DNA from: Colwellia sp.
Lineage (GTDB): Bacteria; Pseudomonadota; Gammaproteobacteria; Enterobacterales; Alteromonadaceae
NCBI RefSeq assembly: GCF_013214175.1
Contig: NZ_JABSPA010000002.1
Location: 1,054,001 to 1,118,000 of the forward strand
Reading direction: 5' to 3'
DNA: 64,000 nucleotides
In this document: one piece after another, positions 1 through 10,411 of the stretch
How positions within the stretch are numbered: the first letter of the stretch is position 1
How the letters are laid out: the number at the start of each line of letters is the position of its first letter
Notes under the pieces: model-generated
What the model was told of the DNA's origin: nothing
What the model saw: only the letters and a program-made list of their open reading frames with translations
Databases searched by the model: none
Position numbers and translations under genes: made by a program

Positions 1-38
1 TTGTCATTCCCTAGGTTTATGATCGGGAATCCATTGGT

Positions 39-1640
39 TTATCTCTCTAATTCTTGTTTTGTTTGCTTCATATCAGCAATAGTCATTGCTCGGTGAATAC
101 TGTTTAGTGCATGAATCAATGCTTGCCCAGAGGCTTCAATAACATCAGTTTCTAAACCGTAACCGTGGAAATTTCGACCTTGCCAAGTAATGACTAAGTC
201 TGCTTGACCTAAGCCATCTTCACCTGAGCCTTTGTTAGATATTTTGTAATCGCTGACTTCAAAGTCAATATCAACACTTTGTTTGATTGCTTGGTAAAGC
301 GCATCAACTGGACCATTACCTGTGGCCGCATGCACCTTGCTATTATCTTTGCCTTCTTCACTATTGCCGCCTTCGCCGCCTGAGGTAAGTTTAATGCTAG
401 CGGTAGCAAAGTCGCCGTCACCACACTGGACATTAATGGTGTCTAACTGGAAGAAGTCTTGTAAATCTTTTTGCTGTAACTTAAAAACTAACGCTTCTAA
501 ATCATCATCAAACACTTGGCCTTTTTTATCCGCTAGCACGATAAAGTCACAATAAAGTTCTTCGATATCATAATCAGACTCTTGATAGCCTAAACTTGCC
601 ATTCTGTGCTTGATTACATGACGTCCACTACGTGAGGTAAGGTTTAATTTAGTTTTAGCGATACCGACACTTTCTGGGGTCATGATCTCGTAGGTATTGC
701 TAGCTTTTAACATGCCATCTTGATGAATACCTGATGAGTGACTAAAAGCATTACCACCAACAATAGCTTTGTTTAATTGCACCGGCATATTACAAACCGT
801 ACTGACTAACTTAGAGACGCGGGCAATTTCTTGGTGATTGATATTAGTTCTTACACCGAGTAAAGCTTGGCGAGTTTGCATGATCATCGCCACTTCTTCT
901 AATGAACAATTTCCCGCACGTTCACCAATACCGTTGATGGTACATTCAATTTGTCGGGCACCAGCTTGCACTGCTGCCATTGAGTTAGCGACAGCTAAAC
1001 CTAAATCATTATGACAATGTACAGAAATGATTGCTTGGTCGATGTTTGGCACACGATTAAACAAATCAGTGATAATGCCTTGGAATTCAAATGGCATGGT
1101 ATAGCCAACGGTATCAGGAATATTTACCGTGGTAGCGCCCGCTTTAATGGCACTTTCAACCATGCGACATAAATTATCAATGGGTGTACGGCCAGCATCT
1201 TCACAAGAAAACTCAACATCGTCGGTGTATTTCCTCGCATGTTTAACTGCGTGAATAGCCATGGCTTCTACATCGCTAAATTCTTTACGTAATTTTTGTT
1301 TTACGTGTACATCAGAGGTGGAAATAAAAGTATGGATACGAAATTGCTCTGCATCTTTAAGCGCTTGAGCACAAGCATCAATATCGGCTTCAACGGCGCG
1401 TGCTAAACCACAAACACGAGCATTTTTGATGGTACGAGCAATTTGCTGTACCGACTCAAAATCACCCGGCGATGAAACAGGGAAACCAACTTCCATTACA
1501 TCGACACCTAAGCGTTCAATGGCTAAAGCTATTTGCAGCTTTTCATGTACGGATAAACTAGCGTTTAATGCTTGTTCACCATCACGTAAGGTAGTGTCAA
1601 AGATAATGACCTGATCATTGTTAACTTGTGGGTTGCTCAT
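39..1640 (-). CDS. leuA: 2-isopropylmalate synthase LeuA
   Basis: First committed step of leucine synthesis: condensation of acetyl-CoA with 2-oxoisovalerate to 2-isopropylmalate in the cytoplasm. The 533-residue length fits the family (E. coli about 523). The N-terminus carries the signature DTTLRDGEQ (residues 15-23) and the mid-barrel has the metal-binding [12 protein letters not shown] segment; a C-terminal regulatory (LeuA dimer) region follows, with a Gly/Glu-rich linker near residue 430. The ATG is preceded by AAGGA at good spacing. It is the first gene after a leucine leader and attenuator, so leuB, leuC and leuD probably follow to the left, outside the window. Family assignment is secure. 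Confidence 0.97.
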   Translation of the reverse strand: MSNPQVNNDQVIIFDTTLRDGEQALNASLSVHEKLQIALAIERLGVDVMEVGFPVSSPGDFESVQQIARTIKNARVCGLARAVEADIDACAQALKDAEQFRIHTFISTSDVHVKQKLRKEFSDVEAMAIHAVKHARKYTDDVEFSCEDAGRTPIDNLCRMVESAIKAGATTVNIPDTVGYTMPFEFQGIITDLFNRVPNIDQAIISVHCHNDLGLAVANSMAAVQAGARQIECTINGIGERAGNCSLEEVAMIMQTRQALLGVRTNINHQEIARVSKLVSTVCNMPVQLNKAIVGGNAFSHSSGIHQDGMLKASNTYEIMTPESVGIAKTKLNLTSRSGRHVIKHRMASLGYQESDYDIEELYCDFIVLADKKGQVFDDDLEALVFKLQQKDLQDFFQLDTINVQCGDGDFATASIKLTSGGEGGNSEEGKDNSKVHAATGNGPVDALYQAIKQSVDIDFEVSDYKISNKGSGEDGLGQADLVITWQGRNFHGYGLETDVIEASGQALIHALNSIHRAMTIADMKQTKQELER

Positions 1641-1700
1641 ATTTTTGTCCTTGTAAATCTGATGTCTGCTGTAAAATCATTCACTAATAACTGCGGACAT

Positions 1701-1731
1701 AAAAAAACCCGCGATTGTTAGCGCGGGTTTT
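1701..1731 (-). terminator. leu operon attenuator (rho-independent terminator)
   Basis: Perfect 10-bp stem, 1704-1713 pairing with 1722-1731, around an 8-nt loop. Read on the minus strand it ends in a run of seven U. It lies between the leucine-rich leader peptide and leuA, which is the position and form of a transcription attenuator. Confidence 0.9.
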
Positions 1732-1784
1732 AATTAATTTCTACTTAGTTTTTAATATTTAAACTATTGAAGAAGCAACAAAAC

Positions 1785-1847
1785 CTAGCCGCGCACGATG
1801 AGTGCGAGGAGGAGGTTAATGTTAATGTGCTTAATCAATTTAGTCAT
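1785..1847 (-). CDS. leuL: leu operon leader peptide LeuL
   Basis: A 20-codon frame too short for ordinary gene calling. It reads M-T-K-L-I-K-H-I-N-I-N-L-L-L-A-L-I-V-R-G and then stops with TAG. Three CTC leucine codons stand in a row, with a fourth CTC one codon later, and Ile/Val codons surround them. The attenuator hairpin starts about 55 nt after its stop codon and leuA follows. By analogy with enterobacterial leuL, ribosome stalling at the CTC run when charged tRNA-Leu is scarce would prevent the terminator from forming. No strong ribosome-binding site is visible, so initiation strength is unknown. The codon content and position together make the call good. Confidence 0.85.
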   Translation of the reverse strand: MTKLIKHININLLLALIVRG

Positions 1848-2019
1848 TTTATGTTTCGTTTTTAGCGTTTGTGTAAAAATTCACAAAAAGCTAATAAATA
1901 TTCTTTTTAAGAGAAAACTATTCAATGTACTATTAATAGCGCACTTGGCTTAGGAGTGTCAATGGCTAAAATGTAATATGATAGTTAATAAGTAAAGGTT
2001 GGGCGGTGCATTATGTTTA

Positions 2020-3129
2020 TTAATCGAAAAAGCTATTAAGAGCAGTAGTTACCACGTCCACTTCATTTATATAAGGATGCATTGGTAAGCTAAATACTTG
2101 TTTAGCTAATTTCTCTGCTACAGGAAAAACACCTTGCGGATAACTATTTTTTCGAAAGGCTGTTTGCTGATGCATGCATTTAGCATAATAAATTACGCTT
2201 GGTACACCCTTAACTTTCAAATGTTCCATTAGCTCAGCTCTACGCTCATCGACAAGCGTATATTGTGCCCATGAGCTCATATAGTTTTCAGGTACTTGAG
2301 GAGTACAGATGTTTTGAGATAATGCTGCTTGATAAGCGTCAGCCGATACATTGCGATTAATTAACTCTTGGGGAAACTCCGCTAATTTTTCTAATAGTAT
2401 TGCTGCTTGTAATGTATCAAGCCGACTATTCATGCCAATTCTAACATTGTCGTATTTATCACTTCCTTTACCATGTACTCGATATGATTTAATTAATTCA
2501 GCTAATTTATCATCATTAGTAAATACCGCACCACCATCACCATAACAACCTAGCGGTTTAGCTGGAAAAAAAGAAGTCGTCGCAATATCTCCGAAACTAC
2601 CCGCTTTTTTACCATTAAGTGAGCCACCAAAGCCCTGAGCGGCATCTTCGATTAGTTTTAGCTGATATTTTTCAGCAATTTTTTCTATCTCAGGATAGTT
2701 CGCAAGTAAACCAAAAAGGTCAACCGCAATAATGGCTTTAGGTGTAAGTTTACCTTCAGCAATTACGGCTTGAATACGCTTTTCGAGATCTACAGGACAG
2801 ATATTAAATGTAGCGCTATCGGAATCGACAAAAATAGGCGTGGCACCAAAAAATGCTGGCGCTTCTGCTGTCGCAAAAAAGGTAAATGTTGGACAAAAAA
2901 TAGCATCTCCTTGCTTAACATCAAAAGCCATCATTGTAAGTTGCAAGGCATCTGTACCATTTGCACAAGTTATAGCGTGTTTAACCCCCACGTACTCAGC
3001 TAACTTTTCTTCTAGTTCACAAACCTCTGGCCCCATGATGTACTGGCCATGCTCTAGAACTTGTTGGATTCTGCTATTGATTTTTGTTTGTAAGTGTTGA
3101 TATTGCGCTTTTAGATCAATGAATTGCAT
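2020..3129 (-). CDS. wbpE: PLP sugar aminotransferase, WbpE-like (DegT/DnrJ/EryC1 family)
   Basis: Pyridoxal-phosphate aminotransferase that places an amino group on a nucleotide-linked keto sugar. It opens with MQFIDLKAQY as WbpE proteins do, has EDAAQ (Asp162) for the PLP ring nitrogen and the lysine in FFPAKPLGCYGDGG (Lys191) for the Schiff base. The length of 369 residues is normal. It is the last gene of a three-gene minus-strand set with a Gfo/Idh/MocA dehydrogenase and a hexapeptide acyltransferase, the combination that makes UDP-2,3-diacetamido-2,3-dideoxy-glucuronic acid from UDP-GlcNAcA. The expected substrate is therefore UDP-2-acetamido-2-deoxy-3-oxo-glucuronate. The family is certain; the substrate is inferred from resemblance and neighbours. 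Confidence 0.85.
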   Translation of the reverse strand: MQFIDLKAQYQHLQTKINSRIQQVLEHGQYIMGPEVCELEEKLAEYVGVKHAITCANGTDALQLTMMAFDVKQGDAIFCPTFTFFATAEAPAFFGATPIFVDSDSATFNICPVDLEKRIQAVIAEGKLTPKAIIAVDLFGLLANYPEIEKIAEKYQLKLIEDAAQGFGGSLNGKKAGSFGDIATTSFFPAKPLGCYGDGGAVFTNDDKLAELIKSYRVHGKGSDKYDNVRIGMNSRLDTLQAAILLEKLAEFPQELINRNVSADAYQAALSQNICTPQVPENYMSSWAQYTLVDERRAELMEHLKVKGVPSVIYYAKCMHQQTAFRKNSYPQGVFPVAEKLAKQVFSLPMHPYINEVDVVTTALNSFFD

Positions 3130-3143
3130 GAGTGGTAACCAGG

Positions 3144-4010
3144 TTATTTATTTAGTTTTAATAGCTTTGCAGGGTTTCCTGCCACAGTAGTGTTATTCGG
3201 GACGTTCTTTGTAACAACAGCACCTAAGCCGACGATTGAATCAGAACCAATAGTTAAACGTTGTCTTATTGTAGCTTGTGGCGCTATACGTGTTCTTTGT
3301 CCGACAGTAACATAACCGCAGAAAGTAACGCCTGCAGTAATGGTTGAATCAGCTCCAATAACACAGTCATGAGCCACATTAACAAGATTATCTAACTTCA
3401 CTCGTTCGTTAATTAGGGTGTCGCTAATAAGGCCTCTGGCAATACTACAGTTACTGCCAATTTCTACATCATCTTGAATATTCACTCCACCTAAAGCAGG
3501 AAAAGCGATCAAATGACCTGATACATTGGGATAATAGTTATAACTTTGACAGCCTACTGTAGTATTAGAGCGGATAATACAGTTCTTGCCAATTTTTGAA
3601 CCCGAATAGATGACCACATTATGTTCTATAATGCTACCTTCGCCGATTTCAACATTTTCTTCAATGACGACATTTTGTCCAATCTTAACTGTACTGGGTA
3701 AAACAGCATCTTTATACTTTTTAAAGAAGCCAATGCTGCCTTCAATATACTTAATAATATCTACCAGTAATTTTTTTGGATCAGATGAAATAATACAAAT
3801 AAAACCTTCAATCGGTTCTTTAACTAATAAGAATAAATTCTTTTTAGGTTCTGGCAGAATACCTTTGATAAAAACACATACGCTATTCGATTCACTTAAT
3901 TCGGGCTCAGAAATACAATCTAATCTGGTATTGGAATCATTAGGGCAAACAAAATTTAAATTTACGGCAAGTTCCTGTATTTCAATGCTACGGTTAAATT
4001 TATTACTCAT
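3144..4010 (-). CDS. Left-handed beta-helix acyltransferase, LpxD-like, probably acting as WbpD
   Basis: About 288 residues. The C-terminal two thirds is a run of hexapeptide repeats ([LIV]-G-x-x-x-x) forming a left-handed beta-helix, with an LpxD-like NVAHDCVIG segment holding a candidate catalytic His and an ending VVTKNVPNNTTVAGNPAKL typical of sugar O/N-acyltransferases. The first 100 or so residues form a separate LpxD-like N-terminal domain. Classical WbpD is much shorter (about 190 residues), so this is an unusual architecture for the role its neighbours suggest, 3-N-acetylation of a UDP-amino-uronate. I chose the ATG at 4010 (AAGAGA upstream, sequence MSNKFNRSIEI); an in-frame ATG at 4073 would add 21 poorly placed residues. 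Confidence 0.75.
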   Translation of the reverse strand: MSNKFNRSIEIQELAVNLNFVCPNDSNTRLDCISEPELSESNSVCVFIKGILPEPKKNLFLLVKEPIEGFICIISSDPKKLLVDIIKYIEGSIGFFKKYKDAVLPSTVKIGQNVVIEENVEIGEGSIIEHNVVIYSGSKIGKNCIIRSNTTVGCQSYNYYPNVSGHLIAFPALGGVNIQDDVEIGSNCSIARGLISDTLINERVKLDNLVNVAHDCVIGADSTITAGVTFCGYVTVGQRTRIAPQATIRQRLTIGSDSIVGLGAVVTKNVPNNTTVAGNPAKLLKLNK

Positions 4011-4096
4011 ATAGTTGTGGTCTCTTAATGCCGTAATATTAGTAGGTATGCAACTGAATAATTTAAGCAGCATACTTACTAATTAAATCGAAAGTT

Positions 4097-5086
<990 letters not shown>

Positions 5087-5270
5087 CTATAGATAAAGAC
5101 AAGCTAACTTAAATTGTTATTTCTCTGTGATTTTAATCCGTTTCAGCTATTAACAAAACATTTTTACTAATAGAAATATCTGATATTATATGATAATTCT
5201 GCTAATGATTAAAATTAAATCATGAAAATCACTAAAACTTATCCTGCTCCAAAACTAGAGCCGTTATATC

Positions 5271-6134
5271 ATGGATAAACTTTCAATCATTGTTGTTTTG
5301 TATAACTGTGAAATTAAAGACTCCCAAACTTTAGCAGGCATTGCAGCGGCAAAAATACTTTTTGAACAGTCTAATATTATAATCTGGAATAACGGACCCA
5401 AAGCACTGTTAGATAATAATACTGAGCAGCTAACTAAGCTTGGTTTTAATGTGTTTGTTGAGGAAACAGTTAATAATCATTCTCTTGCCGAAATATACAA
5501 TGCCTTTATACAAAAATACCCCGCTAAGCATTATATCATTCTTGACGATGACTCAAGTATTACCAGCAATTACCTCAATCAATTAAAATACTTACAAACA
5601 GAGGTTATTGCTTACCCTATTATTTTAAGTGGCGGTAAACCATGTAGCCCTAAAATTAATAGAAAAAAATTACTTACTAATACTCAGCCAGAAATTATAA
5701 AATTTAATAATGCTGATAAAGTTGAAGCTATTGGTAGTGGCTTAATCATAAGTGATCAATTAGCACAACAAATTCGATCTCATTACGGGGATACCTTTGA
5801 TGAGCGATTTTACATCTATGGTGTCGACACTACATTTTGTTGGCGGGTTGCTCACACTATCCCAACTAGCAAGATAACCGTTGTTCAAGGCTTCTCTCAT
5901 TCGGTATCGCGAAATGATATTGAATCTAAAGCCGTAAAGTTATTTAGGAAAATTGAAAAGGCTAACGCAAAAGGATTGAAAATCCATCATTATCAAAGCA
6001 GCTTTAGAAAGTGGTTCAAAGTATCACAACTATTAGTGTTGTTATGTATCCCTTTTTACCGACAACAAATTAATAAACAATATTTAGGTGCATTAATAAG
6101 CGGGAAGCATTTGAAAGATAGAAGTAGCAAATAA
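5271..6134 (+). CDS. Glycosyltransferase family 2 protein
   Basis: 287 residues with a GT-A fold signature: LSIIVVLYNC at the N-terminus, YIILDDDSSIT near residue 90 (the metal- and nucleotide-binding DxD region) and GSGLIISDQLA/FDERFYIYGVDTTFCWR as the acceptor-side motif. It resembles rhamnosyltransferase-like GT2 proteins. It probably adds one sugar to a lipid-linked polysaccharide repeat. No strong ribosome-binding site precedes the ATG; an 18-codon frame (5222-5278) overlaps the start and could couple translation. Donor and acceptor cannot be told from sequence. Confidence 0.8.
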   Translation: MDKLSIIVVLYNCEIKDSQTLAGIAAAKILFEQSNIIIWNNGPKALLDNNTEQLTKLGFNVFVEETVNNHSLAEIYNAFIQKYPAKHYIILDDDSSITSNYLNQLKYLQTEVIAYPIILSGGKPCSPKINRKKLLTNTQPEIIKFNNADKVEAIGSGLIISDQLAQQIRSHYGDTFDERFYIYGVDTTFCWRVAHTIPTSKITVVQGFSHSVSRNDIESKAVKLFRKIEKANAKGLKIHHYQSSFRKWFKVSQLLVLLCIPFYRQQINKQYLGALISGKHLKDRSSK

Positions 6135-6201
6135 ATTTAAGTATATCGACCTGTTAATACTATTTATTTCAAGCCCGTAAAGTTCTAAAGGAAATGACAA
6201 A

Positions 6202-7419
6202 ATGAAAAGCGCTTTAATATATTTAAATGTAGGTGAATCAGCTAAAACAGGGTCTTTGGTATATTCTCAGCAATATGAAAATGCTCGATTAATAAAAGAA
6301 AAAAATACAGAGTTTGATGATGTTTTTGCTATATCTGTTTTACCGGTAAAAGAGTTTTTAAAAAACAATTTAAAAAATAAAAGTAGCGTAATACAGTGGA
6401 AAAATTTGACCATTCATACTTACTCAACATGGATAAAAATATTCAAATTATCCTCTTTTATATTTAAAGATTATCTTTTAAATCAATCAGCAAAGAAGAT
6501 AATCAAGGACTTAAACTCCTATAGTCGCGTTGTTTTCCATTGCCGATCTTATTATGCCGCAGCTCAAGCATTGGCCATTAAAACTATCGCTCCAAATATT
6601 AAAGTAAATATCATTTTTGATATGCGCAGCTTCCTTCCTGAGGAAATAGCAATGAAATCACGTCAAAATAAGTTCTTTTATTTAGATTATAAAGCGTGGG
6701 AAAAAGAATTAATAATACAGTCTGATATCACCTTTGCCACAACGCAACGTGGCATCAATATTTTTAAAATGACAGCCCCGGCATTAACATTAACATATTT
6801 ACCAAACTGTGGTTTTGAAGTGATTGATAAACAGGAAGACTTATTTGAGCGATTCGATTCAATATGGAAGCAACAAACATTTGGCTATGTCGGCTCTGTC
6901 GGTCCTTGGTATGCACCAGAAAAAATAGAACTAGCGTTAGATTTTTTCAAGTTGAAAATTAATAATTCAACTACCTTCATATTAAACAAAAAAATAAAAA
7001 ATATAGGGCAACATCCTGCAGAATATAAACCTTGGAAAGAGGTTCCCAACAAGATAGCAGGCTCTTTATTTACATTAATCCCAGGTTCATCAAAAAGTGG
7101 TTACCTGTCTGAATTAAAGGTAACCATGAACTTCTTTTCAACCAAAGCAGCTGAATCACTAAGTTTAGGTATACCTTTGGTCGTTAACAGAGATATTACT
7201 GAAGTAGCAGAGTTTATTGAAAGTAATAACTGCGGTATCGTTTTTGATATCATAGACAATAAAATAGTTATTGCTAAAGAGGTTGAAGAGCAGTTAAACA
7301 ATAAAGAGTTCTGGCAATCACTACATAAAAATACATTAATAGCTGGTCAGAAGTTTAAGCGACAAGAAATCATTAAACTTCTTATGTCGTCATATGCTTC
7401 ATTAAGTAAAACTAAATAG
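6202..7419 (+). CDS. GT-B glycosyltransferase-like protein
   Basis: 405 residues, very A+T-rich even for this window. The C-terminal half has the layout of GT4-type enzymes: FGYVGSVGPWYAPEKIELALDFF after an interdomain linker, then FFSTKAAESLSLGIPLVVNRDITEVAEFIESNNCGIVF, which matches the donor-binding E-x7-E region (KAAESLSLGIPLV). The N-terminal half is poorly conserved. AGGA lies upstream of the ATG. It follows the GT2 gene by 67 bp on the same strand and the pair ends at a strong terminator. Assignment to the superfamily is fair; its sugar is unknown. The skewed composition could point to horizontal transfer, which is common in O-antigen loci. Confidence 0.68.
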   Translation: MKSALIYLNVGESAKTGSLVYSQQYENARLIKEKNTEFDDVFAISVLPVKEFLKNNLKNKSSVIQWKNLTIHTYSTWIKIFKLSSFIFKDYLLNQSAKKIIKDLNSYSRVVFHCRSYYAAAQALAIKTIAPNIKVNIIFDMRSFLPEEIAMKSRQNKFFYLDYKAWEKELIIQSDITFATTQRGINIFKMTAPALTLTYLPNCGFEVIDKQEDLFERFDSIWKQQTFGYVGSVGPWYAPEKIELALDFFKLKINNSTTFILNKKIKNIGQHPAEYKPWKEVPNKIAGSLFTLIPGSSKSGYLSELKVTMNFFSTKAAESLSLGIPLVVNRDITEVAEFIESNNCGIVFDIIDNKIVIAKEVEEQLNNKEFWQSLHKNTLIAGQKFKRQEIIKLLMSSYASLSKTK

Positions 7420-7510
7420 AGATAACGTTGCTAGTAGTGAATACCTTGTAGTCGTATTTTTAAGGGAAATAGCAGTACTATAATTAACAATAAACTAGGG
7501 TGTCTTTCTC

Positions 7511-7547
7511 AAACTTATCTAATATAGCTTTTATATTAGATAAGTTT
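7511..7547 (+). terminator. Rho-independent terminator after the two glycosyltransferase genes
   Basis: Perfect 16-bp A+T-rich stem (7511-7526 with 7532-7547), 5-nt loop, followed by further T residues. Confidence 0.8.
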
Positions 7548-7626
7548 TTCAATGAAAGTTGACACTTTTAAGTATAGGTTATTCATTAAACTGATCTTAA
7601 ATCGATTATTCGACGGCTCATCAGTA

Positions 7627-8520
7627 CTACTCTTGTAAACGTCTAATTTTACTACGAACTTTTGATATGTTGGAGTCTTTAGCGTAGCGACCTTTTTGCA
7701 CATGGCGGATTTGGAATACACCATCTATATCTAGTGGGATACCCTCACTGGAGATTAACCATTTGAAAGCTGTATCTTCATAGGTTTTACGCCAGCGATC
7801 ATCTTCTGTTTGAAACATTTTTAACTTTTCACAATAACCGATAGCACGAGCGACATCACCGTGAACAATTTGAAAAGCTCCTTTAGCTTTGTCGCGAGAA
7901 TGCAGGCTAAAGCCGTCGCTATCAATATCGACTAATTGTGGCTCGCTATCTTGACGTAACATAGGATCGTCTTGCGCCAACATTTCTGTAGTACGTTCTT
8001 GCTGAGGGTAGTACAAGCTTTCTTTTTTGCCCTGTAGTTGCTCAGCTAATGAATCTAAACAGTTTTCATGAAAAATAATATCGCAATCGGTATACCATAA
8101 CCAGTCTGCCTTACTTGAGCGAGCCGCCATATTTCGGCCAATACCGCGTCTAAATAATTTACCTTTTGACATCTCTTGGAAGTTCCAAGTGACATTAGCA
8201 ACACTCTTTTGCTTGAAAAAGTCCAACACTGCTTGGGTTTTTACATCTTCTTTGGCATAAAAAACGGTAACGGTAAGTGCACACTTAGTTGGTGGGTAAT
8301 TAACAAAAGAGCTTAATTGGTAGGTGAGCATGTTTGAATAGCCCCAGCAATGACTGACAATTTCTAACTGGAAAAAACCATCAACGGTAGTACGCTCTGA
8401 TTTTCCTGGCAATGCTTCTCTAAACCAGGAAGCCGGTAAAATTCGCGTCATAACAAGACGGAAGAAGTGAATGGCATAAGTATTATACCAGCGAGGAGCG
8501 TGAGTGGTTGTCGTTATCAT
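7627..8520 (-). CDS. GT-A type glycosyltransferase
   Basis: 297 residues. The core ADWLWYTDCDIIFHENCLDSL contains a DxD-type metal site (TDCD), preceded by RRGIGRNMAARSS, the arrangement seen in GT2/GT-A enzymes that pick a nucleotide sugar. The C-terminal part has TEDDRWRKTYEDTAFKWL, a likely acceptor-site acidic cluster. It probably builds surface polysaccharide, as its neighbours are a Wzi-type barrel and other glycosyltransferases. The N-terminal start is uncertain: no clear ribosome-binding site precedes either the ATG used or the in-frame ATG at 8451. Confidence 0.7.
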   Translation of the reverse strand: MITTTTHAPRWYNTYAIHFFRLVMTRILPASWFREALPGKSERTTVDGFFQLEIVSHCWGYSNMLTYQLSSFVNYPPTKCALTVTVFYAKEDVKTQAVLDFFKQKSVANVTWNFQEMSKGKLFRRGIGRNMAARSSKADWLWYTDCDIIFHENCLDSLAEQLQGKKESLYYPQQERTTEMLAQDDPMLRQDSEPQLVDIDSDGFSLHSRDKAKGAFQIVHGDVARAIGYCEKLKMFQTEDDRWRKTYEDTAFKWLISSEGIPLDIDGVFQIRHVQKGRYAKDSNISKVRSKIRRLQE

Positions 8521-8664
8521 TAGCTAGTTCGCATCTTGATTAATCATAATTTTTTAGCCTAGCAGTATATCATAGGTTTCATTTTTAAAATTAGTCGTTT
8601 ATTCTTATTTACTTACTCGTATAAGTCGCGAGGAAATAAGTAAGAATAAATAGTTATTGAAATA

Positions 8665-10215
8665 TTAAAAGCGATATTCCCACTTTACATATGCATCAAA
8701 CTCGGTGCCGTCTTCATAGCTTGGTTCGGTGGCTAAACTGCTATTTTTATTATTTAAAAATTTTGAGTTGGTTACTATCATGCCAAGAGTAAAACGAGAA
8801 TCGAAAGCGATAAATTTATATTGACCATCAAACTGTAATACATCTTCAGCAACCGAAGATACAGGGTTCCCTAGGTTTACATCATTAGGGTAGCGGTCAA
8901 CATTATCGGTATTTAACTGTACTTTTCTAAACTTTAACTGCCAGCTATTGCCAGCGGTTGTTTGTATTAAAAATGTTGCCACTAGAGTTTTTGCATCATT
9001 ATCATAAGTTGAACCAATAGTGCGACGATAATAACGATAACCAGACGCATAAAGACTATGCTCATAAAAACAATTTAGTGTCGGATCGCCACCAGTACAA
9101 GCAACTTGAGTATCGGTAAACTCCAAGTTGGCCATAATACGCTGATTAAATAGCGTGAAGCGGGTTTCAATACCATACATATCGGCTTTATCGGTAATTA
9201 AACCCGCATTAGGTGAGCCATCTTCACCTATTGTTTGAAAGTAAAGGGCATAAGGTAAGTCATACAGTGTATCAGACCATCGAAAATCATAACCAGCTAG
9301 GTGATTACCTAGATAACTGTTAAGTGATGGATCACAATTAGGATCGCCTTTGCCACAGTCTTGACCACCAAAAAGTATGTCGAAGAAATCTTTCATAGAG
9401 CTTGGCTGACCTTCACCGGCCCACTGAAATGACCAAGAACCACCAATTTCTAGACCGCGAAGGGGGCGGAAAGTGGCGCGAGTACTCCACATCATAGTAT
9501 CAGGCACTTCGCGACTTTCTTCTAATTGTGCCATTTGTGCGGTAAGTGTCCAGGGGCCAATCCAACTTAGCCAAGGGGTTTCAAAAGCATCAGAGTTATC
9601 ACGAGTGATACTCATCGCTGGTAACGGTCTTGAGTTGGTGGTCATAATTAAATTAGTATCAATGCCAGGGCCCCACCAGCGTTCAATTGCACCGGCACTT
9701 AATACCCAATTACCTAACTTATAGGCCAGGTAACTGCCGTCAAGGTTCATATCACTGCCTTGATTAAGCTCTGGGTTGTCATCTAGGCCCATTCGATAAT
9801 TAATCTGTATTTTACCTGCTAGGTTACCAACAAAAAATTCATCTGAGAGCTCTACATTACCTTGGTCAAAATTGTCGTTACCGTAACTGGTAAAGCGATT
9901 TTGATTACTGGCTAAGTAAATACTCTTTTTTGTCGTATTTTGATTACTTGACGCATATTTATAGTTATAGCGGACATGATTAAGGGCTTGAATTTGCTCA
10001 TCACTAAGTAATGAGGTGTTAGCCGATAGAATGTCATCCTTAATAGCATTCCACATCAGCGGGTAAGTTGTTACTGGCGCGGTAATTAGACCGATATCAG
10101 CAAGTAGTTGAATATCATTTCTTAAAGCGAGATCATCTGGCTCTACCCAAGGTGCGGCAAAGCTTGAGTTTAAAAAAAGTAAAGATAAAATGGCCAAACT
10201 AGACTTTAACAACAT
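8665..10215 (-). CDS. Capsule assembly Wzi-family outer membrane protein
   Basis: 516 residues. An N-terminal signal peptide ends near SFAAPWVE, followed by the helical entry region typical of the family (PDDLALRNDIQLLADIGLI) and then many alternating aromatic/polar strands of an outer-membrane beta-barrel ending in YVKWEYRF, with a C-terminal Phe as in barrels. Wzi proteins bind capsular or extracellular polysaccharide at the cell surface. It is divergent from a GT-B glycosyltransferase. AGGATG before the ATG supports the start. This is the main evidence that the locus makes an exported polysaccharide rather than only LPS. Confidence 0.88.
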   Translation of the reverse strand: MLLKSSLAILSLLFLNSSFAAPWVEPDDLALRNDIQLLADIGLITAPVTTYPLMWNAIKDDILSANTSLLSDEQIQALNHVRYNYKYASSNQNTTKKSIYLASNQNRFTSYGNDNFDQGNVELSDEFFVGNLAGKIQINYRMGLDDNPELNQGSDMNLDGSYLAYKLGNWVLSAGAIERWWGPGIDTNLIMTTNSRPLPAMSITRDNSDAFETPWLSWIGPWTLTAQMAQLEESREVPDTMMWSTRATFRPLRGLEIGGSWSFQWAGEGQPSSMKDFFDILFGGQDCGKGDPNCDPSLNSYLGNHLAGYDFRWSDTLYDLPYALYFQTIGEDGSPNAGLITDKADMYGIETRFTLFNQRIMANLEFTDTQVACTGGDPTLNCFYEHSLYASGYRYYRRTIGSTYDNDAKTLVATFLIQTTAGNSWQLKFRKVQLNTDNVDRYPNDVNLGNPVSSVAEDVLQFDGQYKFIAFDSRFTLGMIVTNSKFLNNKNSSLATEPSYEDGTEFDAYVKWEYRF

Positions 10216-10411
10216 TAAAACATCCTAAAGAGTGCGGTACACTGATAATAAATAAACACTAAAAAATTGCCGCCTAAAGATATCAAAAATTTGCAACAAT
10301 AAAAATTGCGTAAATTGTAGCAGTGTTAGCTAGTTAACTCATCTACTGTTTAAAGTAAGTAACAAAAAAAACAGCGATAGCTATTAGAGCAATGCGCTAT
10401 TTTCAGGTATT

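Noticed and set aside
7536-7724. 62-codon minus-strand frame after the second glycosyltransferase
   Set aside because: It overlaps the 3' end of the minus-strand GT-A gene in another phase and runs through a terminator; no support as a gene.
8598-8652. Terminator downstream of the Wzi gene
   Set aside because: A partial inverted repeat around 8600-8650 pairs over only about nine bases with mismatches and lacks a U-run.
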